Below the pieces are notes generated by a model. It saw only the letters and a list, made by a program, of their open reading frames with translations, ran no database searches and was not told where the DNA came from. A stretch of 64,000 bases of DNA, taken from NCBI GenBank assembly GCA_041906305.1, contig JAYRJL010000001.1, positions 806,001-870,000 of the forward strand, given 5' to 3'. Position numbers and translations under genes: made by a program. The stretch's first letter is position 1. Each line of letters begins with the position of its first letter. Shown piece after piece: positions 52,721 through 62,757 of the stretch. The stretch is from SHVZ01 sp041906305 (lineage in GTDB: Bacteria; Pseudomonadota; Alphaproteobacteria; SHVZ01).

Positions 52721-54204
52721 GCGCCTACCGCGAGCTCGAGGGCCGCTTCAAGCGGATGGGCCTGGTCGGCGACGCGGGGGCGGTCCTTGGATGGGACCGC
52801 GCCGCGATGATGCCGGAGGGCGGCAATGCCGGCCGATCCGAGGTCGTCGCCACGCTGCAGGTCATGCGTCACGAGATGCTGACCGACACGAAGGTCGGCG
52901 ACCTGCTCGACGAGGCCGGCGGCGACAACGCGCTCGACGAATGGCAGCGCGCGAACCTGCGCGAGATGAAGCGGGTGCGCCTGCATGCGACCGCGGTGCC
53001 GGCCGACCTGGTCGCGGCGCTCTCCAAGGCGGCGCTCGCGTCCGAGATGGTTTGGCGGAAGGCGCGCCCGGCCTCCGATCTCGCGATGCTGATGCCGCAC
53101 CTGAAGAAGGTGCTGGACCTGACCAAGGAGAAGGCGCGGATCAAGTCGGCGGCGCTCGGCGTGCCGCTGTACGAGGCGCTGATGGACGAATACGAGCCGG
53201 GTGGCCGCACGGACCGGATCGATGCGATCTTCGACGACTACGCCGCCTTCCTTCCCGACTTCCTCGAGCGCGTTCTGACCCGCCAGGCGAGCCTGCCGCC
53301 GGCGATCCGTCCCGAAGGCCCGTTTCCGATCGAGAAGCAGAAGGCGCTCGGCCAGAGGCTGATGGGCCTCATCGGGTTCGACTTCAACCATGGACGGCTC
53401 GACGTCAGCGCGCATCCTTTCTGCGGCGGCGTGCCGGACGATGTCCGCATCACCACGCGCTACACCGAAGGGGACTTCACCCAAAGCCTGATGGGGGTGC
53501 TGCACGAGACCGGACACGCGATGTACGAGCGCCAGCTGCCGGCGGACTGGCGCTGGCAGCCGGTCGGCGAAGCACGCGGCATGAGCGTCCACGAGAGCCA
53601 GTCGCTCCTGATCGAGATGCAGGTCTGCCGCGGCCGCGAGTTCATGAGCTTCGCGGCCCCGCTGATGCGCGAGGCGTTCGGCGGCTCAGGCCCGGCCTGG
53701 GAGCCCGAAAACCTGCGGAAGATCTATTCCGGCGTCGCCCGCAGCTTCATCCGCGTCGAGGCCGACGAGGTGACCTACCCGGCGCATGTGATCCTCCGCT
53801 ACCGGCTGGAGAAGCGCCTGATTGCGGGCGACCTCAAGATCGAGGACGTGCCGGCCGCCTGGGCCGCGGAGCTCGAGAACCTGCTCGGCATCACGCCGCC
53901 GGACGACCGCCGCGGCTGTCTCCAGGACATTCATTGGCCGGAGGGAATCTTCGGCTATTTCCCGACATACTCGCTGGGGGCGATGACGGCGGCGCAGCTC
54001 TTCGACTCGGCCAAGCGCGCCGACGCCGCGATCCTTCCCGGCATTGCCAAGGGTGATTTCGCCCCTCTGATGGGCTGGCTCAAGGCCAACGTGCATGGGC
54101 TTGGATCGAAGCTCTCGACCGACGACCTGCTGACGAAAGCGACCGGCCGTCAGCTCGACCCGGCGGTGTTCAAGGCGCACCTGAAGGCGCGCTATCTCGC
54201 CTAG
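52717..54204 (+). CDS. Carboxypeptidase M32
   Basis: The 495-residue product is a thermostable carboxypeptidase 1 (M32) relative with zinc site HETGH (His263, Glu264, His267) and the conserved HESQSLLIEMQVCR (about 292-305), both required for activity. No signal peptide. It removes C-terminal residues from peptides. It overlaps surf1 (ATGA) and so shares the oxidase-assembly transcript although it has no evident role there. Confidence 0.93.
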   Translation: MSAYRELEGRFKRMGLVGDAGAVLGWDRAAMMPEGGNAGRSEVVATLQVMRHEMLTDTKVGDLLDEAGGDNALDEWQRANLREMKRVRLHATAVPADLVAALSKAALASEMVWRKARPASDLAMLMPHLKKVLDLTKEKARIKSAALGVPLYEALMDEYEPGGRTDRIDAIFDDYAAFLPDFLERVLTRQASLPPAIRPEGPFPIEKQKALGQRLMGLIGFDFNHGRLDVSAHPFCGGVPDDVRITTRYTEGDFTQSLMGVLHETGHAMYERQLPADWRWQPVGEARGMSVHESQSLLIEMQVCRGREFMSFAAPLMREAFGGSGPAWEPENLRKIYSGVARSFIRVEADEVTYPAHVILRYRLEKRLIAGDLKIEDVPAAWAAELENLLGITPPDDRRGCLQDIHWPEGIFGYFPTYSLGAMTAAQLFDSAKRADAAILPGIAKGDFAPLMGWLKANVHGLGSKLSTDDLLTKATGRQLDPAVFKAHLKARYLA

Positions 54205-54208
54205 CGGC

Positions 54209-54706
54209 TCAGAGCCTGCGGCCGTCGGAGGTCTGCGCCAGGTAGACGGCGAGAATCTTGTCGACGACCCGGCCGTCCTCGGCGAACGGCAAGAACAACC
54301 GCTCGATGCTGAGAAAGGTCTTGCCGCGCGTCGTCGACTGCTTGCCGCGATACCAGACCGGGATGCTCTCGTCGACCACGCGCCGGTAGTCTCTCTCGAC
54401 CGGGCTTCCCTCGAAGTCCGGCACCACTTCTTCGACGAACCTACCGGTGAGGCCGGGGCCGAAAAGATCCGTGACCCTCGTTCCCGCCATGCGGATCCTC
54501 AGGCGGATGCGGGGCTCGCGGACGACGTCCAGCAGACCGAGATGGGGGAGCAGGCGTGGTACGTCGACCGGATCGAAATGCCGGCGCCCGGGAAGGAGTT
54601 CGTCGCTCGGCCTGATGCGTCGCCAGTAGTCGATGGCCGCTGCGACGTGCGGGTCGCACGGTGCCGCGAGGGCCGCCGAGAGAGCAGCGTCGATGGCCGG
54701 GTTCAT
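54209..54706 (-). CDS. PAS_5 domain protein, copy 1
   Basis: The 165-residue product is almost entirely one PAS_5-type domain: DPHVAAAIDYWRRIRPS at the start, LLPGRRHFDPVDVPRLLPHL, LRIRMAGTRVTDLFG and the central SIPVWYRGKQSTTRGKTF. No output domain is present. Its ATG overlaps the stop of the neighbouring PAS_5 gene by one base. The role is probably ligand or redox sensing; unknown. Confidence 0.8.
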   Translation of the reverse strand: MNPAIDAALSAALAAPCDPHVAAAIDYWRRIRPSDELLPGRRHFDPVDVPRLLPHLGLLDVVREPRIRLRIRMAGTRVTDLFGPGLTGRFVEEVVPDFEGSPVERDYRRVVDESIPVWYRGKQSTTRGKTFLSIERLFLPFAEDGRVVDKILAVYLAQTSDGRRL

Positions 54707-55221
54707 CAGCGGATCTGGGCGCCGAAGATCATCATGCCGACGATGCCGTCGGGCGTGGTGCCGTCCGTCGCCAGCGGCAGGAACAGGCGCTCGACCGGCA
54801 GGAAGGCCTTGCCGATGGCGCTGGTCTGCCGGCCCCGGTACCAGACCGGGATGCCGTCGGTGGCGACACGGAAATAGTCCCGGGCGACCAGGGTTGCTGC
54901 GAAGTTCGGCACGAGTTCGTCGAGGTACTGACCGACCAGGCCGGGGCCGAGGGTCTCGGCGATCCTGGAGCCGGCGAGGCGGACCTTCAGACGTAGTTCC
55001 GGCTCGCGGAGTATGTCGATCAGCCCGGTGAAGGGCAGCAGCTTGGGGATGTTGACCGGATCGAAGTGCTGGCGGCCCGGCAGCCGCCCGGGGCCCGGAC
55101 GTATCCGCCGCCAGTAGTCGATCATCTCCACGATCAGAGGATGGCAGCGGCCGGCGATCGCGGTCGCGAAAACGGCTTCCGCCGGATCGTTGGGAGGCTG
55201 GATGACGGGGAGGTCGGACAT
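54706..55221 (-). CDS. PAS_5 domain protein, copy 2
   Basis: The 171-residue product is a close relative of the next gene, with MIDYWRRIRPGPGRLPGRQH, LKVRLAGSRIAETLGPGLVG and GIPVWYRGRQTSAIGKAF aligning residue by residue. ATG 55221 is chosen over the open frame start (55308). The two genes lie head to tail with a TGATG junction, so they look like a tandem duplication translated together. Divergent from thrC. Confidence 0.8.
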   Translation of the reverse strand: MSDLPVIQPPNDPAEAVFATAIAGRCHPLIVEMIDYWRRIRPGPGRLPGRQHFDPVNIPKLLPFTGLIDILREPELRLKVRLAGSRIAETLGPGLVGQYLDELVPNFAATLVARDYFRVATDGIPVWYRGRQTSAIGKAFLPVERLFLPLATDGTTPDGIVGMMIFGAQIR

Positions 55222-55331
55222 CGGCGCACGAGGATTGTAGAAGGCTTGATCCGACTCGGACAGACCTTGCCCGGGCGGGGGAGGAAATGTAGCGTCGCCC
55301 GCCCTCAAGACATCGGACGGAAGGTCTTAAC

Positions 55332-56726
55332 GTGCGTTATGTCTCGACCCGCGGCCAGGCGCCGGTCCTCGGCTTCGAGGACGTATTGCTGGCCGGCCTC
55401 GCCCGCGACGGCGGCCTCTATGTCCCGGAGGCTTGGCCGGCGATGTCGGCGGTCGAGATCCGTGCGCTTTCCGGAAGGGCTTATGCGGACGTCGCCGCCC
55501 GGGTCGTGGCGCCTTACACAGGGGGCGCGATCGCCGAGGCGGACTTGGCGAAGCTCTTCACCGAAGCCTATCGCGGCTTCGGGCACCCCGCGGTCGCGCC
55601 GCTGAAGCAGATCGGCCCGCGCCACTGGCTGCTCGAGCTCTTTCATGGCCCGACGCTCGCCTTCAAGGATTACGCGCTACAGGCCGTCGGCCGTCTGTTC
55701 GATCGCGTGCTCGCGACCCGCAACCAGCGCGTCACGATCGTCGGCGCCACCTCGGGCGACACGGGGTCGGCCGCCATCGAGGCGCTTCGCGACCGGACCT
55801 CGGTCGACGTCTTCATCCTGTTCCCCCGGGGCCGAGTCTCGGAAGTACAGCGTCGGCAGATGACCACCGTCGCGGCCGAGAACGTCCACTGCATCGCGCT
55901 CGACGGCACCTTCGACGATTGCCAGGACATGGTGAAGGCCATGTTCAACGACCAGGCATTCCGCGACCGGCACACGCTGTCGGCCGTGAACTCGATCAAC
56001 TGGGTGCGGATCGCGGTCCAGATCGCCTACTACGCGGCGGCCTCCGCCGCCCTCGGCGCGCCCGACCGCCGCGTCGCCTTCGCGGTGCCGACCGGCAACT
56101 TCGGCAACGTCTTCGCCGCCTATGCGGCGAAGCGGATGGGCTTTCCGATCGAGCGCCTGATCCTGGGATCGAACTCGAACGACATCCTGACCCGCTTTCT
56201 GGGGTCGGCCGAGATGACGATGGCGCCGGTCGTTCCCACATACTCGCCGAGCATGGACATTCAGGTCTCGAGCAACTTCGAACGCATGCTGTTCGAGGCA
56301 CTGGGCCGAGACGGCACGCGCGTCGCCGACCTGCTGACCAAGTTCCGGAAGGACGGACGCTTCGCCCTCGATGGCGAGGCGATGGGGCAGATCCGCGGCC
56401 TCTTCGAGGCCCATCGCCTCGACGATGCCGGAACGCTGGAGGTCATCCGGCGGGTCTACCGCGAGACCGGCGAGCTCGTGGACACGCACACCGCGATCGG
56501 CATCGCGGCCGCCGAGAAGAGCCGGCTCGACCGGGGCATGCCCATCGTCTCGCTGGCGACCGCGCATCCGGCCAAGTTCCCCGACGCAGTCGAAAAGGCG
56601 GTCGGTTTCCGCCCGAAGCTGCCCGAACGGCTGGCGGCGATGATGACGGCCAAGGAGCGCGTCCAGGATCTCCCGAACGACGCAAAGGCGGTCCAGGCCT
56701 TCATTGCCGGCCGCGCCAGGAGCTAG
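55332..56726 (+). CDS. thrC: Threonine synthase
   Basis: The 464-residue PLP enzyme converts phosphohomoserine to threonine. It opens with STRGQAPVLGFEDVLLAGLA typical of ThrC, has the PLP lysine in FHGPTLAFKDYALQ (Lys112), the SGDTGSAA phosphate loop and the later VPTGNFGNVFA. The start is GTG 55332 after GGAAGG. The M16 protease gene follows nine bases later. Confidence 0.95.
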   Translation: MRYVSTRGQAPVLGFEDVLLAGLARDGGLYVPEAWPAMSAVEIRALSGRAYADVAARVVAPYTGGAIAEADLAKLFTEAYRGFGHPAVAPLKQIGPRHWLLELFHGPTLAFKDYALQAVGRLFDRVLATRNQRVTIVGATSGDTGSAAIEALRDRTSVDVFILFPRGRVSEVQRRQMTTVAAENVHCIALDGTFDDCQDMVKAMFNDQAFRDRHTLSAVNSINWVRIAVQIAYYAAASAALGAPDRRVAFAVPTGNFGNVFAAYAAKRMGFPIERLILGSNSNDILTRFLGSAEMTMAPVVPTYSPSMDIQVSSNFERMLFEALGRDGTRVADLLTKFRKDGRFALDGEAMGQIRGLFEAHRLDDAGTLEVIRRVYRETGELVDTHTAIGIAAAEKSRLDRGMPIVSLATAHPAKFPDAVEKAVGFRPKLPERLAAMMTAKERVQDLPNDAKAVQAFIAGRARS

Positions 56727-56735
56727 GATCGGCCG

Positions 56736-57998
56736 ATGAGCAGCGTCCGCGTCACCACGTTTCCGAACGGTCTCAGGGTCGCCACCGACACGATGAGCCA
56801 GGTGGAGTCGGTCTCCGTCGGCGCGTGGATCGGCGTCGGCGCGCGTCACGAGCCGGCTCAGGTCAACGGCGTCGCGCACATGCTCGAGCACATGGCATTC
56901 AAGGGCACCGAGCGACGCTCGGCGCTCGCCATAGCCGAGGAGATCGAGGCGGTCGGCGGCTACCTCAACGCCTACACCGGGCGGGAGCAGACGGCCTACT
57001 ACGGCAAGGTGCTCGCCGCCGACGTGCCGCTCGCGGTCGATATTCTCGCCGACATCCTCCAGCATTCGGTCTTCGACCCGCAGGAACTCGAGCGCGAGCG
57101 TCAGGTGATCCTGCAGGAGATCGGCCAGGCCGAGGACACGCCCGACGACATCATCTTCGACCATTTCCAGTCGGCGGCGTTTCCGCATCAGGCGCTCGGC
57201 CGTCCGGTGCTGGGGTCGGCCAAGATCGTAGGCTCGCTGAAGCGTGAGGAGATCCAGGGCTACATGCAGAGCCACTATGGGCTCGGCACGATGCTGATCT
57301 CGGCCGCCGGCAAGATCGAGCATGATCACCTCGTCGACCTCGTCGGCCGTCATTTCGACGCGCTGAGACCGTCAGAGCGCGCGAAGCCGGAGCCGGCCGC
57401 CTATGCCGGCGGCGAGCGCCGCGACGAGCGGGACCTCGAGCAGGCGCACGTAGTCCTGGGCTTTCCCAGCATCGGCTATCATCATGCCGACTATCACGCG
57501 ATGCAGGTCTTCTCCACGCTGTTCGGCGGCGGCTCGGCGTCGCGCCTGTTCCAGGAAGTGCGAGAGAAGCGCGGGCTCGCCTACTCGATCTATTCTTTTG
57601 CCTCGGCTTTCCTCGACGGAGGCGTCTTCGGCATCTATGCCGGCACCTCGCCCGAGCAGGTGACGGAGCTGGTACCGGTTCTGGCCGAGGAGCTGGGAAC
57701 CGTGGCCGATACGCTGACCGAGGCGGAGCTCAAGCGCGCCCGCACCCAGCTCAAGGCCGGCATGCTGATGTCGCGCGAGTCGACCGGCAACCGGGCCGAG
57801 TCGCTCGCCAACCAGATGCTGATTCACGGACGTCCGGTGCCGATCGCCGAGACGGTCGCCAAGATCGACGCGGTCGATGCGGCGGCAATACGCCGGGTCG
57901 CCGAACTGCTGCGTTCCGGCAGGCCCACGGTCGCTGCCGTGGGACCGCTGGGCGCGCTGGAGTCCTACGACCGTCTCTCCGGCCGGTTCGCGGCTTAA
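56736..57998 (+). CDS. M16 family zinc protease (mitochondrial-processing-peptidase-like)
   Basis: The 420-residue product has the inverted zinc motif HMLEH (His48, Glu51, His52), with the downstream Glu in EIEAVGGYLNAYTGREQTAY, and the C-terminal M16 half with GGGSASRLFQEVREKRGLAYS. Alphaproteobacterial genes of this type, beside thrC, are the family closest to mitochondrial processing peptidase. No signal peptide is seen. ATG 56736 follows thrC with nine bases between. Confidence 0.93.
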   Translation: MSSVRVTTFPNGLRVATDTMSQVESVSVGAWIGVGARHEPAQVNGVAHMLEHMAFKGTERRSALAIAEEIEAVGGYLNAYTGREQTAYYGKVLAADVPLAVDILADILQHSVFDPQELERERQVILQEIGQAEDTPDDIIFDHFQSAAFPHQALGRPVLGSAKIVGSLKREEIQGYMQSHYGLGTMLISAAGKIEHDHLVDLVGRHFDALRPSERAKPEPAAYAGGERRDERDLEQAHVVLGFPSIGYHHADYHAMQVFSTLFGGGSASRLFQEVREKRGLAYSIYSFASAFLDGGVFGIYAGTSPEQVTELVPVLAEELGTVADTLTEAELKRARTQLKAGMLMSRESTGNRAESLANQMLIHGRPVPIAETVAKIDAVDAAAIRRVAELLRSGRPTVAAVGPLGALESYDRLSGRFAA

Positions 57999-58009
57999 GG
58001 GAGCGCCGG

Positions 58010-58600
58010 GTGGCCTTCTTTCTTCTCGAACGCGACGAGCCGAGGGTCGAAGGGCCGCGAATCTATCTGCGTCCGCCGATCCGACGGGACTGGCGGCTCT
58101 GGGCCGAAGTCAGGACTTTGAGCCGCGAGTTCCTGGTGCCGTGGGAGCCGACGTGGCCCTCGGACGCGCTGACCCGCACCGCGTTCCGCCGCCGCCTCGA
58201 TCGTCAGTCGGAGGAGTGGGAACGTGACACCGCCTACTGCTTCTTCATCTTCCGCCGCTCAGACGACGCGCTGATCGGCGGCATCAACCTGAACAATGTC
58301 CGCCGTGGCGTGGCACAGATGGCCAGCCTGGGATACTGGATCGGCAAGCCCTACGAGCGGCGCGGCTACATGACCGAGGCCGTACGCTGCGCCATCACCT
58401 TCGGGTTCGAGCATGTCGGCCTGCACCGGATGGAAGCGGCGTGCCTGCCGCACAACGCGGCCAGCCGCGCCGTGCTGCTCCGCTGCGGCTTCAAGGAAGA
58501 AGGCGTGGCGCGTCGCTATCTCCGCATCAACGGCGAGTGGCAGGATCACCTGCTGTTCGGCTACCTGCGCGAAGACGACCAGCTTAAAGTCGAAGCCTAG
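58010..58600 (+). CDS. GNAT family N-acetyltransferase (RimJ-like)
   Basis: The 196-residue product has the GNAT core with LGYWIGKPYERRGYMTEAVR (acetyl-CoA loop) and LHRMEAACLPHNAASRAVL, as in ribosomal-protein alanine acetyltransferase RimJ. Protein target not determinable. The start is GTG 58010 after AAGGGAG. Third in the thrC-protease run. Its stop shares a CTAG with the convergent DsbD-like gene. Confidence 0.88.
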   Translation: MAFFLLERDEPRVEGPRIYLRPPIRRDWRLWAEVRTLSREFLVPWEPTWPSDALTRTAFRRRLDRQSEEWERDTAYCFFIFRRSDDALIGGINLNNVRRGVAQMASLGYWIGKPYERRGYMTEAVRCAITFGFEHVGLHRMEAACLPHNAASRAVLLRCGFKEEGVARRYLRINGEWQDHLLFGYLREDDQLKVEA

Positions 58601-60639
58601 CGCTTCTTTGCGATCTCCAGCGCCTGCAGCATCGCGGTCGTCGTCAGCAGCTCGGGCAGCACGATCCCATCGGGACTGCCAGGTCCGTAGACGACATTGA
58701 ACGGGATGCCATAGCGGCCGTGGCTGGCGAGGTAGTCGGCGATGTCGGGGTCCGGCCGGGTCCAGTCGGCCTTGAGCGCCACGACGTCCGGCGCCCGGAG
58801 CTTGGCCGCGACGGTGTCGTCGGCGATCACCACGCGCTTGTTCACCTGGCAGGTGACGCACCAGTCGGCGGTCACGTCGACCACGACGGTCTTCCCCTCG
58901 GCGACGAGTTGCGGGATCGCCTGCCGGTCGAAAGGTCGCCAGAGAGTCGTGTCGGTCGTCGTCTCGACGGCGGTGCCGAGCGCCGCGGGCAGCAGGAAGG
59001 TGACGGCGACGAGGCCGATGACCGCGACGCGCGCGCGGGGCAGAAGCGCCAGGGCCGCGAGCGACGCGATCATCAGCGCCCCGACGCCGATCGCGACGGG
59101 CCGCCCGCTGGAGGAGGCGAGCACCCAGACGAGCCAGAACGCCGTCATGCCGAGCGCCAGGGCGAGGACGCGCCGCAAGGTCGCCATCCATGCGCCAGGG
59201 CGAGGCAGGCGGGTGGCCAGACCGGGGAAGCCCGCGACTGCGAGATAGGGGAGCGCCAGGCCCGAGCCGAGGGCGAGGAAGATCGCGTAGATCTCGCCGC
59301 CGCCGCGCGAGAGGGCATAGGCGACGGCGGTGCCGAGGAAGGGAGCCGAGCAGGGGGTCGCCAGCAGCGTCGCGAGAGCGCCCGTCAGGAAGTGGCCGGC
59401 GAGGCCCGGCGAATCCACACGGCCCAGCGCGCCGGCGAGCCGCCAAGGCAGCACGACCTCGAACAGTCCCCACAGATTGGCGGCGAACAGAGTCACCACG
59501 ACGATCATGAAGACGAGGAACAGGGGCTCCTGGAACTGCATGCCCCAGCCGACGGTCATGCCGGCCGCCTTGAGAGCGACCGCGCCCGACGCCAGCACGG
59601 CGAAGGAAGAGAGGATGCCGGCGGACGTCGCGAGAAAGGCACGTCGCGTCACGGCACGCTCGGCGCCGCCATATCCGACGATGCCGAGCAGCTTGATAGA
59701 GAGGACCGGCAGAACGCACGGCATGAAGTTGAGAATGAAGCCCCCGATCAGGGCGGTCAGCAGCGTGATCGCCAGCCCGTCGCCGGTACCCTCGGTCCCC
59801 TGAGACGGCGTGACCTGCGCTTCGACCGCGCGATTGCCGTCGGTGACCGTTAGCGTGAGCGGCGCACCGGCCAGAACCGTTTCCGGCCCCGGGATGGCCG
59901 GCACGACGAAACGCAGTACGCGCCCGCCTTCACGCGGTTCCATCCGCGGCTTGCCGAAGGCGAGACCGGCCGGTCCTTCGACCAGCAGGTCCGGCTGGAC
60001 GAAGGGCGCATCGGATCGTGCGGTGACGATCAGTCGCGGTGACTTGGCGGTGCCGGCGGCGACAGCTTCCTCGACGGCGAGTCCCGCGGCGGTCGCGGGC
60101 GAGGGGACGCGGACGCTGAAACGGTCGATCAGGTGCGCCGCTTCGCTCGGCCGCGCCGGACCGGCCGGAAGATCCAGCTTGAGCGCCGTCGTGATCGGAA
60201 CGCAGATCTCCTTGCAGACGAGATAGTCGACGCTGGCATCGAGCCTGAGCGCGTCGCCGGGCTTCGACGGCCGAGCGGTGATCGGCAGCACGACCTCGTG
60301 CTCGTAGCCGAAGGTCTCGAGACCGAAGAGACTGAAACGCTCCGGGATAGGCCAGCGGATCTCCGCATCGGCGAGGTTGGTCGAACCGCTCCAGTCGATG
60401 CGCGCGGGAAGTCCGGCATCGCCCGGCGAACGCCAGTAGGTCTTCCACCCTTCCGGCAACGTGATGCGAAGACCGAGCGGTATGCGCTCAAGCGTGCCCG
60501 TCGCTTCGACCGCGCTCACGAGTTCCGCGGTGCCGAGGTCGCCCGGCAGCGGATTCGACTCGGACGCATTCGGAAGTTGCGGAAATGTCAGCAACCCCAA
60601 TGCGATCACAAGCGGTCGAGCGATTTTGCCCAGGAGCAT
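58597..60639 (-). CDS. Protein-disulfide reductase DsbD/ScsB-like
   Basis: The 680-residue product has a signal peptide (about 1-26), an N-terminal domain with CKEIC (Cys142, Cys146), eight membrane helices with NFMPCVLP and TPCSAP carrying the transmembrane Cys pair, and a C-terminal thioredoxin-like domain with CVTC (Cys594, Cys597). It transfers electrons from cytosolic thioredoxin across the membrane to periplasmic thiol proteins. The N-terminal domain arrangement is closer to ScsB than to E. coli DsbD. Stop shared with the GNAT gene. Confidence 0.92.
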   Translation of the reverse strand: MLLGKIARPLVIALGLLTFPQLPNASESNPLPGDLGTAELVSAVEATGTLERIPLGLRITLPEGWKTYWRSPGDAGLPARIDWSGSTNLADAEIRWPIPERFSLFGLETFGYEHEVVLPITARPSKPGDALRLDASVDYLVCKEICVPITTALKLDLPAGPARPSEAAHLIDRFSVRVPSPATAAGLAVEEAVAAGTAKSPRLIVTARSDAPFVQPDLLVEGPAGLAFGKPRMEPREGGRVLRFVVPAIPGPETVLAGAPLTLTVTDGNRAVEAQVTPSQGTEGTGDGLAITLLTALIGGFILNFMPCVLPVLSIKLLGIVGYGGAERAVTRRAFLATSAGILSSFAVLASGAVALKAAGMTVGWGMQFQEPLFLVFMIVVVTLFAANLWGLFEVVLPWRLAGALGRVDSPGLAGHFLTGALATLLATPCSAPFLGTAVAYALSRGGGEIYAIFLALGSGLALPYLAVAGFPGLATRLPRPGAWMATLRRVLALALGMTAFWLVWVLASSSGRPVAIGVGALMIASLAALALLPRARVAVIGLVAVTFLLPAALGTAVETTTDTTLWRPFDRQAIPQLVAEGKTVVVDVTADWCVTCQVNKRVVIADDTVAAKLRAPDVVALKADWTRPDPDIADYLASHGRYGIPFNVVYGPGSPDGIVLPELLTTTAMLQALEIAKKR

Positions 60640-60716
60640 AAGTCCTATATAGTCGCTTCAGCCGAGTCGCGAAGCGTCACATTCACGTGCCCGGCCCAGC
60701 GGATAAGGTGAGCAAA

Positions 60717-61415
60717 ATGGCGCGCAGCAAGGAAGGGAGCGGGAAACCGGAGCGATCGAAACCGGAGAAGAAGTCGCCGTCCCAACCGCGCGCCGCCGAC
60801 AAGGAACTGCTGAGCGACGCCGAGTTCGTTTCCGACGCGACCCCCCTCAAGAGCGCCAAGCAGGAAGGCTATCTGGCCGGTCAGCTTCTCGTCGCCATGC
60901 CCAACATGCGCGACCCGCGCTTCGAGCGCACCGTCATCTACATGTGCGTGCACAACGCCGAAGGGGCGATGGGCCTGGTCATCAACAAGTCCGTCGGCTC
61001 GCTGACCTTCCCGCAGCTTCTCCGTCAGCTCGGCATTCCCAAGGACGGCGCGATAGATCGTCGCGTGCATTTCGGTGGGCCGGTGGAGATGGGCCGCGGC
61101 TTCGTGCTGCACACGGACGAGTACGAGCAGGAAAGCACGGTCAAGGTGAAGCCGGGCTATGCCGTGACCGCGACCATCGACATCTTGAAGGCGATCGCCG
61201 AAGGCGGCGGGCCGAAGCAGGCGCTGCTGGCGCTCGGCTATGCCGGCTGGGCGCCGGGGCAGCTCGACGGCGAGATCCAGGCGAACGGCTGGCTGCATGC
61301 GCCGGCCGATCTCTCGATCGTCTTCGATGACGAACTCGACACCAAGTGGACTCGGGCGATCAGCAAGATCGGCATCGATCTCGCGCTTCTCTCCGGCGAG
61401 GCCGGCCACGCCTAA
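60717..61415 (+). CDS. YqgE/AlgH family protein
   Basis: The 232-residue product has a charged 45-residue N-terminal extension (Lys/Ser/Pro-rich) and then the YqgE domain with GYLAGQLLVAMPNMRDPRF and GAMGLVINKSVG. The fold is known but the function is not. ATG 60717 with AAGGTGAG upstream is preferred; in-frame GTGs at 60687 and 60708 are alternatives. It is divergent from the DsbD-like gene and followed by a REP-like repeat. Confidence 0.9.
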   Translation: MARSKEGSGKPERSKPEKKSPSQPRAADKELLSDAEFVSDATPLKSAKQEGYLAGQLLVAMPNMRDPRFERTVIYMCVHNAEGAMGLVINKSVGSLTFPQLLRQLGIPKDGAIDRRVHFGGPVEMGRGFVLHTDEYEQESTVKVKPGYAVTATIDILKAIAEGGGPKQALLALGYAGWAPGQLDGEIQANGWLHAPADLSIVFDDELDTKWTRAISKIGIDLALLSGEAGHA

Positions 61416-61422
61416 TTGAGAA

Positions 61423-61567
61423 CCCTCTCCCGCGAAGCGGAGGAGGGCAGGGTGGGGGCGAGCGATGCGCAGCATCGCGAGGTCGTCCGCACCGAGTTCT
61501 GCAGTAGTCGTTTCTCGCTTCGCTCGCACCCAACCCGTCCCTCCCCCATGCTACGCATGGGAGAGGG
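61423..61567. repeat. REP-like inverted repeat between yqgE and asd
   Basis: Two related palindromic units face each other: 61423-61465 and the inverse 61520-61567 begin and end with CCCTCTCCC...GAGCGA-like sequence. Each contains its own hairpin (61423-61447, and CCATGC/GCATGG at 61546-61560), and a third hairpin GCGATGC/GCATCGC lies at 61462-61478. The structure is that of a bacterial intergenic REP/BIME-type element. Confidence 0.65.
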
Positions 61568-61581
61568 GGGGCGAGAGCTAA

Positions 61582-62589
<1,008 letters not shown>

Positions 62590-62757
62590 CGGAAAGTCCT
62601 TTCAGTAAGACGCGGTTAGCCGCAGGGGATCCGGCGGCGGGAGGCACATTTGCGGCGCCGCAGCATAGGCTGTCAACGCCGGAAATGCCGCAGTTGGCCC
62701 GGAAATCGCCGTTCCGGCGGCCATTTCCCGCCGGTGGTGCTAGAAAGCCCCGCCGCA

